Positions 25,702 through 33,564 of a DNA stretch of 64,000 bases are shown in pieces. A program made the position numbers and the translations under genes. The notes beneath the pieces were generated by a model. It was not told the origin of the DNA. It ran no database searches and saw only the letters and a list, made by a program, of their open reading frames with translations. The stretch's first letter is position 1, and each line of letters starts with the position of its first letter. This DNA is from Paenibacillus sp. sptzw28 (GTDB lineage: Bacteria > Bacillota > Bacilli > Paenibacillales > Paenibacillaceae), in the NCBI RefSeq assembly GCF_019550795.1, contig NZ_CP080545.1:389001-453000 (forward strand). Reading direction: 5' to 3'.

Positions 25702-26980
25702 GTGTATCGTCGTCGGAGCGGGGCCCGCTGGAATCGCCTGCGCGTACGAGCTGGCCAAGGCGGGAGTAAAAGTGCTGCTTCTTGAGCGGGGCGAGTATCC
25801 GGGGTCCAAGAATGTGATGGGGGGCGTCCTCTACAGGCAAATGATGGAGGAAGTCATTCCGGAATTTTATAAAGAGGCGCCCCTCGAGCGCCCGATCGTC
25901 GAGCAGCGGTTTATGATGCTTGACCGGGAATCGGCCGTTACGTTCGGCTATAAAGGACTGGAGTGGGCGCGCGAGCCCTATAACAATTTTACCGTGCTGC
26001 GCGCCAAATTCGATCAATGGTTCGCCCAGAAGGCGGTAGAGCAGGGCGCTCTTCTCGTGAACGAGACGGTGGTCCTGGAATGTATCGTAGAGGATGGTAA
26101 AGTGATCGGTGTCCGCACGGATCGCCCTGATGGACAGCTGTATGCCGATGTTGTCGTACTGGCCGATGGAGTAAATTCGCTGCTCGCGAAGTCGCTTGGT
26201 TTTCATAAAGAATTCAAGCCGGATGAGGTCGCTCTGGCGACGATGGAAATTTTGAAGCTGGATAAGAAAATCATCGAGGACCGCTTCAACCTTGAGGAAG
26301 GTCAAGGTTGTACGATCGAGCTGTTCGGCGATGCGACCAAAGGGATACTCGGCACGGGCTTTCTGTATACCAACAAAGATACGCTGAGCATAGGCGTCGG
26401 CACGTTACTGTCCGGCTTGATCAAGCATAAAATAAAGCCCCACCAGCTGCTGGACTACGTGAAAAACCATCCGATGGTGCGTCCTTACCTTCAGGGCAGC
26501 GAGCAGCAGGAATATCTGGCGCATCTCATCCCTGAAGGCGGCTATCATTCCATGCCCAAGGTCGTCGGTCCGGGCGTTCTGGTCGTAGGCGATGCCGCGC
26601 AGCTTGTGAACGCGATCCACAGGGAAGGCTCCAACATGGCGATGACCTCAGGACGTATTGCCGCGGAAACGATTGTGATGGCGAAGCAGGCAGGCGACTT
26701 CTCGGAGAATATGTTAAACCATTACCGGCAGCGGCTAATGGGGAGCTTTGTCGGGCAGGATCTGAAGAAATATAAGGATGCGACCCACCATTTTGACAAA
26801 TTCCCTCAGTACTTTGACCAGTACATTCCGATGGTGAACCGCGCGGCCAGCCAAATGTTTACGGTAGACGGGACCTCCAAGAGAGAGAAGCAGAAGAAAA
26901 TTTGGCGCGAAATCGGATCAGCCAAACAGAAGATCAGAATGGCCCGCGATATGTACAGGGCTTGGAAGGTGATGAAGTAA
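25685..26980 (+). CDS. fixC: FixC-type ETF:quinone oxidoreductase-like flavoprotein
   Basis: A 431-residue FAD protein with the dinucleotide-binding start CIVVGAGPAGIACAYELAKAG, ERGEYPGSKNVMGG, and a second FAD block GVLVVGDAAQLVNAIHREGSNMAM. It is homologous to the flavin domain of ETF-quinone oxidoreductase but ends before the iron-sulfur domain, which is supplied by the next gene. It overlaps fixB by 17 bp. Confidence 0.9.
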   Translation: MSEKFECIVVGAGPAGIACAYELAKAGVKVLLLERGEYPGSKNVMGGVLYRQMMEEVIPEFYKEAPLERPIVEQRFMMLDRESAVTFGYKGLEWAREPYNNFTVLRAKFDQWFAQKAVEQGALLVNETVVLECIVEDGKVIGVRTDRPDGQLYADVVVLADGVNSLLAKSLGFHKEFKPDEVALATMEILKLDKKIIEDRFNLEEGQGCTIELFGDATKGILGTGFLYTNKDTLSIGVGTLLSGLIKHKIKPHQLLDYVKNHPMVRPYLQGSEQQEYLAHLIPEGGYHSMPKVVGPGVLVVGDAAQLVNAIHREGSNMAMTSGRIAAETIVMAKQAGDFSENMLNHYRQRLMGSFVGQDLKKYKDATHHFDKFPQYFDQYIPMVNRAASQMFTVDGTSKREKQKKIWREIGSAKQKIRMARDMYRAWKVMK

Positions 26981-27273
26981 TGAGCGATATGAAAGCGCAA
27001 TCAATCGAAGAGAAGCAGTACCTTGTCCGCTTTAACGCGGATACGCAGTCTCATCTTCATGTGCTCGATGCCGATGTTTGTTTAGAGAAATGCCCTGATA
27101 AAATATGCACCATTTTCTGCCCGGCGGAAGTGTACAAATGGGAGGAGATCCGCATGCACGTCGGCTATGAGGGCTGCCATGAGTGCGGAAGCTGCCGTAT
27201 CGGCTGCCCTCATCAGAATATCAAATGGGAATACCCGAAAGGCGGGCACGGAATCGTCTTCAGACTGGGGTGA
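26980..27273 (+). CDS. fixX: FixX-type ferredoxin-like protein
   Basis: A 97-residue protein starting at ATG 26980, which shares its A with the fixC TAA. It has two Cys groups, CLEKCPDKICTIFCPAEVY and CHECGSCRIGCPHQNI, the FixX pattern for a 4Fe-4S cluster, and ends KGGHGIVFRLG. It passes electrons between FixC and the quinone or other acceptor. Confidence 0.92.
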   Translation: MSDMKAQSIEEKQYLVRFNADTQSHLHVLDADVCLEKCPDKICTIFCPAEVYKWEEIRMHVGYEGCHECGSCRIGCPHQNIKWEYPKGGHGIVFRLG

Positions 27274-27277
27274 ACCA

Positions 27278-27427
27278 ATGTTCAAGGTTGGCGATTATGT
27301 CATCTTTGTACCGGACGGGACTAAAGGCACCGTCTTGGAGACGGCTGATGACCGTTACCATGTGGTTTGGGAAGACCACTTTACGAGCTGGGAAACCGTG
27401 GAGCTGCTTGAGAAAATCAACGCTTAG
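27278..27427 (+). CDS. Small beta-rich protein after fixX (49 residues)
   Basis: Begins MFKVGDYVIFVPDGTKGTV and continues YHVVWEDHFTSWETVELLEKI. The alternating strands and the start 4 bp after the fixX stop suggest a small SH3- or KOW-like barrel made with the fix proteins. I do not recognise a named family. It is the last gene before the operon terminator. Confidence 0.65.
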   Translation: MFKVGDYVIFVPDGTKGTVLETADDRYHVVWEDHFTSWETVELLEKINA

Positions 27428-27441
27428 CGCGGCTGCCGCTA

Positions 27442-27482
27442 AACGCTGCGTACTCGAAACCAATGAGTACCGGCGTTTTTTT
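27442..27482 (+). terminator. Terminator of the fix operon
   Basis: Arms AACGCTGCGTACTC and GAGTACCGGCGTT with a 9-base loop and a T run, 15 bp after the last gene. Confidence 0.85.
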
Positions 27483-27621
27483 GGTATGGGCAAATTGGCT
27501 GGTACACTTATAAGTCGATAGGGCTAATTTTTTCAGCAAAAAAAAGGTATTTATGTATAAGATGGAGAATTCATAAAGAAATGAGAAAAATGAGAATTGT
27601 AATTCCGGGAGGGAATCGTGG

Positions 27622-28854
27622 GTGAGTGAACGCACTATCCTTATGCCTGAATATATGCGAGATTTTTCATGTATTGGTCCCGCTTGTGAAGATACATGCT
27701 GCTCGGGTTGGAGAATCGACATCGACCAGGAAGCCTATGAAACCTATAAGCATACGGATAATCCCGATATGAAACCACTGCTGCAATATGTGCAGCGCAA
27801 TGAGGCGAGCACCTTTGACGGGAACTATGCAGAGATTCGTCTGAAACCGGATTATGCATGCCCGTTTCTTGGCCAGGATAAATTATGCATCGTCCATTTG
27901 AATCTGGGAGAGAAGTATCTCTCCAACCTGTGCGCTACTTTCCCCCGCAGTACGAACATCGTTGACGAGGCTTATGAGAAGTCCGCTACAGTAGCGTGTC
28001 CCGAAATTGCGCGATTAGCGCTGCTCAATCCGAAAGGAATCAGGTTTACCACGATCCGGGAGCCGATTGACAGCCGCCATACCATTACAGGTATAGTCAA
28101 GCCCGGGGCCGAGAAGCCATCCCGAAGAGGAAGACGGTATTTCCAGGAGCTTCGCGACTTTACGATTCAAATCCTGCAGAACCGCACCTATAGTTTGCCC
28201 GACCGGTTAATCATGCTCGGGTTGTTTTACAGCAAGCTTCAAGAGCATATCGCAAGCGGAGAGATTGAAGAAATTCCGGGATGTATTGCATCTTATGCGA
28301 AACTGATTGAAAGCGGCGCAATAACGGAGAGCATGCCCCGGTTCGCGTCCTCCATAACTACACAGATGCAGCTGCTCAGGCGCTTGATCGATGTCAGGTT
28401 ATTTAAAGGTGTGAAGAGCGACCGTTATCTGCAATGCCTGATGGCGACCTTGAATGGGCTCGAATATACCAATGAGTCCTTAAGAGATGAGAGCGTAGAC
28501 CTTTACATGAAGGCCTATCATGACTATTACCGTCCCTTTATGGCGGAACATGAATATATTCTTGAAAACTACCTGGTCAATTATACATTCAAAAATCTGA
28601 TTCCCCGCATTCGCAGACAAGACGCATTTGCAGATTATGTCCTCTTAATTGTTAATTACGCCCTCATTAAATTCCATTTAATCGGAATGGCCGGTACTTA
28701 TAAAGAGGCGTTCGGCACGGACCATGTCATCATGCTGATTCAATCTTTCTCCAAGATTGTCGAGCATACAGGCAAATTCAACGAGGTCGTGGGGGACTTG
28801 CAGGAGCCGGGATTATCCAGAATGGAACTGATGGCGGTATTGATCCGGAATTAG
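27622..28854 (+). CDS. FliB-like flagellin lysine N-methylase family protein
   Basis: A 410-residue protein with the Cys-rich FliB/YkgJ-type N-terminus: CIGPACEDTCCSGWRIDID, CPFLGQDKLCIVH and LCATFPR. These Cys residues are thought to hold an iron-sulfur cluster; FliB methylates lysines of flagellin in enteric bacteria. No flagellar gene lies nearby, and many Firmicute members have unproven targets, so the substrate is open. Start is GTG 27622 with GGGAGGG upstream. Monocistronic. Confidence 0.75.
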   Translation: MSERTILMPEYMRDFSCIGPACEDTCCSGWRIDIDQEAYETYKHTDNPDMKPLLQYVQRNEASTFDGNYAEIRLKPDYACPFLGQDKLCIVHLNLGEKYLSNLCATFPRSTNIVDEAYEKSATVACPEIARLALLNPKGIRFTTIREPIDSRHTITGIVKPGAEKPSRRGRRYFQELRDFTIQILQNRTYSLPDRLIMLGLFYSKLQEHIASGEIEEIPGCIASYAKLIESGAITESMPRFASSITTQMQLLRRLIDVRLFKGVKSDRYLQCLMATLNGLEYTNESLRDESVDLYMKAYHDYYRPFMAEHEYILENYLVNYTFKNLIPRIRRQDAFADYVLLIVNYALIKFHLIGMAGTYKEAFGTDHVIMLIQSFSKIVEHTGKFNEVVGDLQEPGLSRMELMAVLIRN

Positions 28855-29039
28855 TCGCGGTTCGTTTCTTGCGAAGCGGACGATGGCCGTGAAATACGCC
28901 GTTTATTTGCAGTCTGTGCGCAGCGGCGTTTGCGGCTCGACAAAGTTAGCAGGAAGCAGGCGCCAATATTGCTTTGTCCCTTATGTTGAGGTATCTTTCA
29001 TTAGAGGAGTATCCTGTTTGTACATAAGGAGGACTAGCA

Positions 29040-30578
29040 GTGGGCGTGAAATATGTAATCGGAGTAGACATCGGCACAACAAGCACGAAATCCGTGCTGT
29101 TTACCGAGGGCGGCCGCATCATAGCCAAATATGGAATTGAATATCCTTTATTTTCTCCCACGCCGGAGACGGCCGAGCAGGATCCGGACGAGATATTCCG
29201 GGCCGTTGTTGAAACGATTAAGAATGTTGTCCAGACGAGCAATGCCGCGCCGGGCGATATCCTGTGCGTATCCTTCAGTTCGGCCATGCACAGCGTCATT
29301 GCTGTTGATACGGAGGGCAAGCCGATTACCAAATGCATCACTTGGGCGGATAACAGAAGCTCCCGGTGGGCGGATAAAATAAAACGCGAGATGAACGGCC
29401 ACGATATTTACCTTCGTACAGGGACGCCGGTTCATCCTATGTCACCGCTGGCCAAGCTAACCTGGCTCCGGCACGAGCATAAGGACGTTTTTGCCAAAAC
29501 CTATAAGTTTATCTCCATCAAGGAATATGTCTTCGTCCGGCTGTTTAATTCTTATGTGATTGACTACTCGATCGCCTCGGCGACGGGGATGTTTAATTTA
29601 TCGTCTTTAACGTGGGACGAGGAAGCGCTTCAGGTGGCCGGAGTAACTGCAGAGCAGCTGTCGAAACCCGTTTCGACCACATACAGTCTGCAGGGAATGG
29701 ATGAGTCGTTTGCCAAAGCGATGAACCTGCCTTCTTCAACCCCGTTTGTCGTGGGAGCAAGCGATGGCGTTTTATCCAATTTAGGCGTGGATGCGATTGA
29801 TCCCGGGGTTGTTGCTGTGACGATCGGCACGAGCGGAGCGATTCGGACGGTCACGGACAGGCCGGTCACGGATCCGAAGGGAAGAATTTTCTGCTATGCG
29901 CTGACCGAGAACCACTGGGTGATCGGCGGGCCGGTCAACAATGGGGGCATGGTCTTTAGATGGGTTCGCGATCAGCTCGGCTCTTCGGAGATCGAGACGG
30001 CTTCACGTCTAGGCAAGGATCCGTATGAAATCCTGACGGAGATAGCGGCCAAGGTCAAACCGGGGTCGGATGGCTTGCTGTTCCACCCGTTTCTGTCCGG
30101 AGAAAGGGCTCCATTATGGGACTCGAACGCGCGCGGCTCCTTTTTTGGTTTGGGACTCCACCACAAGAAAGAACATCTGATCCGTGCCGCATTGGAAGGC
30201 GTTATATATAACCTTTATTCGGTTTATCTTGCTTTGGAGGAATTGATCGGGGTGCCGGTCAAAATACAGGCAACAGGAGGGTTCGCTCGGTCGGAGCTGT
30301 GGCGGCAGATGATGGCGGACATCTTCGCTCATGATGTGTATGTGCCGGAGAGCATTGAAAGCTCCTGCCTTGGGGCAGCCATTCTGGGACTGTACAGTCT
30401 TGGCGAAGTGGATTCCCTGCAGGTCGTTTCCAAGATGGTCGGCCCCGCGCATCATCATAAACCGGTTCAAGAGAATGTGCGGATCTACCATGAGCTTATG
30501 CCGATCTATGTGCGTCTTGCCCGGCTTTTGAAAGAGGAGTACGCGGACATTGCCGCTTTCCAGAAGAAATGGATTTAG
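29040..30578 (+). CDS. gntK: Gluconokinase (FGGY family)
   Basis: A 512-residue FGGY carbohydrate kinase. The N-terminal phosphate loop YVIGVDIGTTSTKSVLF, the middle FVVGASDGVLSNLGV..TIGTSGAIR and the C-terminal ATGGFARSELWRQMMADIF follow Bacillus GntK in order and length (513 residues). It would phosphorylate D-gluconate to 6-phosphogluconate for the pentose phosphate pathway. GTG 29040 has AGGAGG 8 bp upstream. No gntR or gntP is adjacent, which is unlike the classical gnt operon; xylulokinase is the alternative but fits less well. Confidence 0.8.
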   Translation: MGVKYVIGVDIGTTSTKSVLFTEGGRIIAKYGIEYPLFSPTPETAEQDPDEIFRAVVETIKNVVQTSNAAPGDILCVSFSSAMHSVIAVDTEGKPITKCITWADNRSSRWADKIKREMNGHDIYLRTGTPVHPMSPLAKLTWLRHEHKDVFAKTYKFISIKEYVFVRLFNSYVIDYSIASATGMFNLSSLTWDEEALQVAGVTAEQLSKPVSTTYSLQGMDESFAKAMNLPSSTPFVVGASDGVLSNLGVDAIDPGVVAVTIGTSGAIRTVTDRPVTDPKGRIFCYALTENHWVIGGPVNNGGMVFRWVRDQLGSSEIETASRLGKDPYEILTEIAAKVKPGSDGLLFHPFLSGERAPLWDSNARGSFFGLGLHHKKEHLIRAALEGVIYNLYSVYLALEELIGVPVKIQATGGFARSELWRQMMADIFAHDVYVPESIESSCLGAAILGLYSLGEVDSLQVVSKMVGPAHHHKPVQENVRIYHELMPIYVRLARLLKEEYADIAAFQKKWI

Positions 30579-30619
30579 CTTATGGTTGTCTTGCAGATTG
30601 ATGGAGGATGGTGTTGCTT

Positions 30620-31084
30620 ATGTTCTATTGGGTAGCATTAATTGTGTTTGCAGCGGATCAAATATCAAAGCTGTTCGTACGCTTATTGATGAACGTCGGG
30701 GAAACGCATACGGTTAAGCAAGGGGTTCTTCAGTTTATTTATTTACAGAACAGCGGAGCAGCCGGCAGCACTTTCCAGGGATATGGCAGATGGTTCGGCA
30801 TCCTGGCAGCCATTATCGTTATCGGAATCATATATTACCGTGAGGTTATGTTGAAGAGCCGCCCCCGCGTCCTTGATTTCGGCTTGGGTATGCTCGCTGC
30901 CGGGGCGGCAGGGAACGGGATAGAAAGACTGGTCTATGGAAAGGTGACGGATTTCATCGCGTTTGGTTCGGGCCGGGGGAGTATGAACCTGGCGGATTTG
31001 GCAATTAATATTGGTGTGCTCATCATTATCGTATATTCCCTGTTCTTCTCGAAGCAGTGGAAGCAAAAACACACCGTCTCATAA
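30620..31084 (+). CDS. Signal peptidase II (LspA)-family protein
   Basis: A 154-residue protein with four membrane helices. N-terminus FYWVALIVFAADQISK, then the two catalytic Asp regions GKVTDFI and NLADLAINIGV as in LspA. The usual GNxxDR segment reads GNGIER, an unusual variant, so it may be a second, specialised lipoprotein signal peptidase. ATG 30620 fits LspA alignments but is 12 bp from GGAGG; TTG 30614 has better spacing, so the exact start is uncertain. It follows gluconokinase closely and is ended by two hairpins. Confidence 0.75.
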   Translation: MFYWVALIVFAADQISKLFVRLLMNVGETHTVKQGVLQFIYLQNSGAAGSTFQGYGRWFGILAAIIVIGIIYYREVMLKSRPRVLDFGLGMLAAGAAGNGIERLVYGKVTDFIAFGSGRGSMNLADLAINIGVLIIIVYSLFFSKQWKQKHTVS

Positions 31085-31097
31085 TGTGCCCGCAAGG

Positions 31098-31150
31098 AAA
31101 TAAGGCAGCAGGAGATCACCGCCGGACAAGGCGTCTCCCGCTGCCTTATT
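31098..31150. terminator. Long hairpin after the LspA-like gene
   Basis: AATAAGGCAGC and GCTGCCTTATT form an 11-bp outer stem, with a further inner stem GGAGA..CGCC/GGCG.TCTCC. The T tract is short, so termination strength is uncertain. Confidence 0.6.
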
Positions 31151-31154
31151 CAAA

Positions 31155-31198
31155 ATATCAGAAAGTAAGTTTCACACCTGTACTTTTCTGATATTTCT
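31155..31198. other. Second long hairpin
   Basis: AAATATCAGAAAGTA and TACTTTTCTGATATTT pair with a single bulge around a 13-base loop, directly after the first hairpin. It may be a backup terminator between convergent genes. Confidence 0.55.
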
Positions 31199-31265
31199 AA
31201 GGGAAGAAACTTGCTTCGCCCTTAAAGCCGGCGTGAACGTTTCTTCTTGTGCTGCTCGAATCCCT

Positions 31266-31640
31266 CTAGAGCAAGGCTCCCGCATCGCGTACCGCTTGCA
31301 TTGCCTGTTCGTAATCCTCTTCCTGCAGGACCACGGTCAACAAAATGTCGCGTCCGGTCACCCGATTTTCCGTGCCCCCCGAGCTCATTCCGCTTGCGCT
31401 GACACTGGCCGCGGCCAGGATAGATGCGTCGCGGTCGGAGAAATCTCCGCCGAGCGTTAGATAGCCGAGTCCTGGAAAATCACTGGTAATGGGATTGTCG
31501 ATATGATCGATTCCATCTCCGGGATACCCGTCGATCCGGTCGATCGAGCTCTCGATGATACGAAGCGATTTTAATTTGCTTAGAGCGTCTTCCGCTTGAT
31601 CAGGACTGTTGAAATAAGCAAGGATGCTTCTTTCCGCCAC
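31266..31640 (-). CDS. Small acidic protein, possibly YflT-like stress protein
   Basis: A 124-residue protein starting AERSILAYFNSPDQAEDALSKL, with a Gly/Asp-rich middle (GYPGDGIDHIDNP, LGYLTLGGDFSDRD) and an end DYEQAMQAVRDAGALL. The beginning and end have the beta-alpha look of a ferredoxin-like or general-stress YflT domain (helix pairing residues after a strand), but the similarity is weak by eye. Last gene of a three-gene minus-strand group of small uncharacterised proteins. GGGGGAG precedes the ATG. Confidence 0.65.
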   Translation of the reverse strand: MAERSILAYFNSPDQAEDALSKLKSLRIIESSIDRIDGYPGDGIDHIDNPITSDFPGLGYLTLGGDFSDRDASILAAASVSASGMSSGGTENRVTGRDILLTVVLQEEDYEQAMQAVRDAGALL

Positions 31641-31682
31641 CTTTAAATCTCCCCCTTTAGTCGAAATCCGCGCCTGTATGGT

Positions 31683-32228
31683 TCAAGGGCTGAGCGACGG
31701 GCGGTCGGAGGGTTCGCCCAAATCGGCGACATCCGGACCGGCGCCTGAATTAAACCCTTTTTGCAATAACTGCCGATGCTCCAGCCCGCCCTCCACATCC
31801 ATTATACTGCTTGTCAGCAGACGGATTTGATCCTTGCAATGGGTGAGCTGTCCGAATACATGCTTATGCTGGTACGCTTGCGGGTCCGAGCTCTGCTGCA
31901 TTATCTCGGACAGCTGTTCGAATTGATTCTTCCGATCGCCGATGGATTGACGGTAAGCTTCGGCAAAGTCGGTCATCAGGACATCGATTTCTTTTATAAT
32001 CCGAAACAGGTCGGCCCGGCATCCGGCTAACATTTTCCGGGTTTTATCCGCTTCCGGAGTGCCTGCTTGCTGCTGTTGAACGCTCTGAATGCGGCGGCCC
32101 ATATCGCTGAGTTCCTGCCGGAAAGATTGAAGGACCTGCTCTCTCCCGCGTTCGCCGGCAGGGATGCCGCTCAGCTTCTGTGAAACCTTGTGAATCCGGT
32201 CAAGGACGGTTTGGAGTGTTTCTGTCAT
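31683..32228 (-). CDS. Coiled-coil protein of unknown function
   Basis: A 181-residue, almost wholly helical, charged protein: LDRIHKVSQKLSGI, LSDMGRRIQSVQQQQ, then a long helix KEIDVLMTDFAEAYRQSIGD and DQIRLLTSSIMDVEGG, and a disordered Pro/Ser tail. No signal peptide or membrane helix, so cytoplasmic or spore-associated. It is followed 42 bp later by the acidic small protein and preceded by a 55-residue one. Family unknown to me. Confidence 0.7.
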   Translation of the reverse strand: MTETLQTVLDRIHKVSQKLSGIPAGERGREQVLQSFRQELSDMGRRIQSVQQQQAGTPEADKTRKMLAGCRADLFRIIKEIDVLMTDFAEAYRQSIGDRKNQFEQLSEIMQQSSDPQAYQHKHVFGQLTHCKDQIRLLTSSIMDVEGGLEHRQLLQKGFNSGAGPDVADLGEPSDRPSLSP

Positions 32229-32270
32229 CTGAAGTAGTTCAGCTCCTTCTACATAAGCGTACGGGACCCG

Positions 32271-32438
32271 TTACCCCTTTTCGTCTTCTTCCACTGCGTC
32301 ATATTTATTGATGTGGGCCGTAATCGCTTCTACAGCTTCGCCGCCCTGAGTGCTTTGGGCGACTTCCTTAACCTCGTCTTCCGTTTCATCCAGAAAATTT
32401 TGATGATCCGCCCGAATGGCTTCGATCTTATTGCTCAT
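32271..32438 (-). CDS. 55-residue acidic small protein
   Basis: ATG 32438 is preceded by AAGGAGGTTCTCTG, an excellent ribosome binding site. The product begins MSNKIEAIRADHQNFLDE and ends NKYDAVEEDEKG, a soluble, strongly acidic, helical protein. It is the first of three genes in one direction (then 31683-32228 and 31266-31640). Function unknown. It is shorter than many gene finders report, and could be missed. Confidence 0.7.
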   Translation of the reverse strand: MSNKIEAIRADHQNFLDETEDEVKEVAQSTQGGEAVEAITAHINKYDAVEEDEKG

Positions 32439-32569
32439 CAGAGAACCTCCTTGTCAGATGCAAAAAATGTACTCCGATCAATTATTTGTAAGTCGGGAGG
32501 GAATTATGCGCAGAGCTGCATTGAGACGTGTACGGAATTGACGGAATATCGTTCTATGCGGTATCGGAT

Positions 32570-33439
32570 CTACACAGCCTGTGATCTCTTCCATTCTTCA
32601 TGTGCTATTCGTACCCGCTTCCACAGTTCATCCCGTTCCTGGCTGCTGTAGCTCACCAAATTCTCCCTGAATATATCTCCAAGCACTTCGAGCCATTGTG
32701 TTTTATTGTTAATCTCGATCTTCTGAATCCCGTGAATATCGCGTTTGCTCCAGACACAGCCCCGAAGCTCATTGCTTCCCGCAGCATGCCTGTGCCTGAT
32801 AAGAAACATATTGAACCATGGCGATTCCGGGGACCGGCTGTAATGCTCGTGCTTTGGCTTAAACTCCTCAATATCGTCAAGAACGTAAGGGTCAAAGTCA
32901 ACTCCGATGAAGGAAGCCTGGGGATCATGCTCCAAGCGCCAACCGTTTGCAGCGACACCGGAATCTGCAACTTTATAAGTGAACGGGCCCTGGTTATAAC
33001 TTCCTGCTTGAAGCGGAAGCGGCTCGAAGGGCATATCTCCCAACCCGACATCGGCAATCCATACTTCCTCCTCCAGCAGGTCATTCACCACGTTCACGGT
33101 CAGACCAAGGTGAAACGAATTAATCCGGGGCTCGGTACCCGGCGGCTGGACTCCGGCCCGGTGGAATTGAACCTTGTAGCCTAGTGTTCGAAGAAGCGCG
33201 CTAAAAGCCCCGTTGTGGTGAAAGCAATAACCGCTTCTGTGATTTAATATAAGTTGTACGGAGTCTTTCAAATCTATGCCGTCAGGCTTTCCCGCGAAGA
33301 TATCAATCGTCTGCCACGGAACGCTTTTCACATGCGCTTTATGCAGCTCAAAGAAATATTCCTTCGTAGGGGGTTCAATATCTTCAATACCTATCCGGTT
33401 TAAATAAGCTTTAATTTCCTCATTCGTCAACATATACAT
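32570..33439 (-). CDS. Arylamine N-acetyltransferase
   Basis: A 289-residue NAT-family enzyme that acetylates arylamines or related compounds from acetyl-CoA. The complete catalytic triad is visible: Cys72 in NHRSGYCFHHN, His110 in NSFHLGL and Asp130 in WIADVGLGD. Start chosen at ATG 33439 with AGAGGTGA 6 bp upstream; the frame stays open farther out without a ribosome site. It is divergent to a MocR regulator, with 125 bp between the starts, which may control it. Confidence 0.88.
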   Translation of the reverse strand: MYMLTNEEIKAYLNRIGIEDIEPPTKEYFFELHKAHVKSVPWQTIDIFAGKPDGIDLKDSVQLILNHRSGYCFHHNGAFSALLRTLGYKVQFHRAGVQPPGTEPRINSFHLGLTVNVVNDLLEEEVWIADVGLGDMPFEPLPLQAGSYNQGPFTYKVADSGVAANGWRLEHDPQASFIGVDFDPYVLDDIEEFKPKHEHYSRSPESPWFNMFLIRHRHAAGSNELRGCVWSKRDIHGIQKIEINNKTQWLEVLGDIFRENLVSYSSQERDELWKRVRIAHEEWKRSQAV

Positions 33440-33529
33440 ACTAGTCACCTCTGCAAAATCAAGTCGCTCAATCAGCCATAGAACCATCGTAAACCGAATA
33501 GCCATATGGTACAATAAGGAAAAAACGAT

Positions 33530-33543
33530 CTGTACCGGTACAG
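33530..33543. promoter_or_regulatory. Perfect palindrome between NAT and MocR, probable operator
   Basis: CTGTACCGGTACAG is a perfect 14-bp palindrome 21 bp before the MocR start and 15 bp after a TACAAT box (33510-33515); a second half-like GGTAC lies in that box. Likely site for the MocR itself or another dimeric regulator of the divergent pair. Confidence 0.55.
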
Positions 33544-33564
33544 AAGTCTTCAGGGAGTGACAAT

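Noticed and set aside
31098..31198. Two hairpins as a CRISPR-like or mobile element
   Set aside because: The hairpins differ in sequence and there are no spacers; terminators between convergent genes are sufficient.
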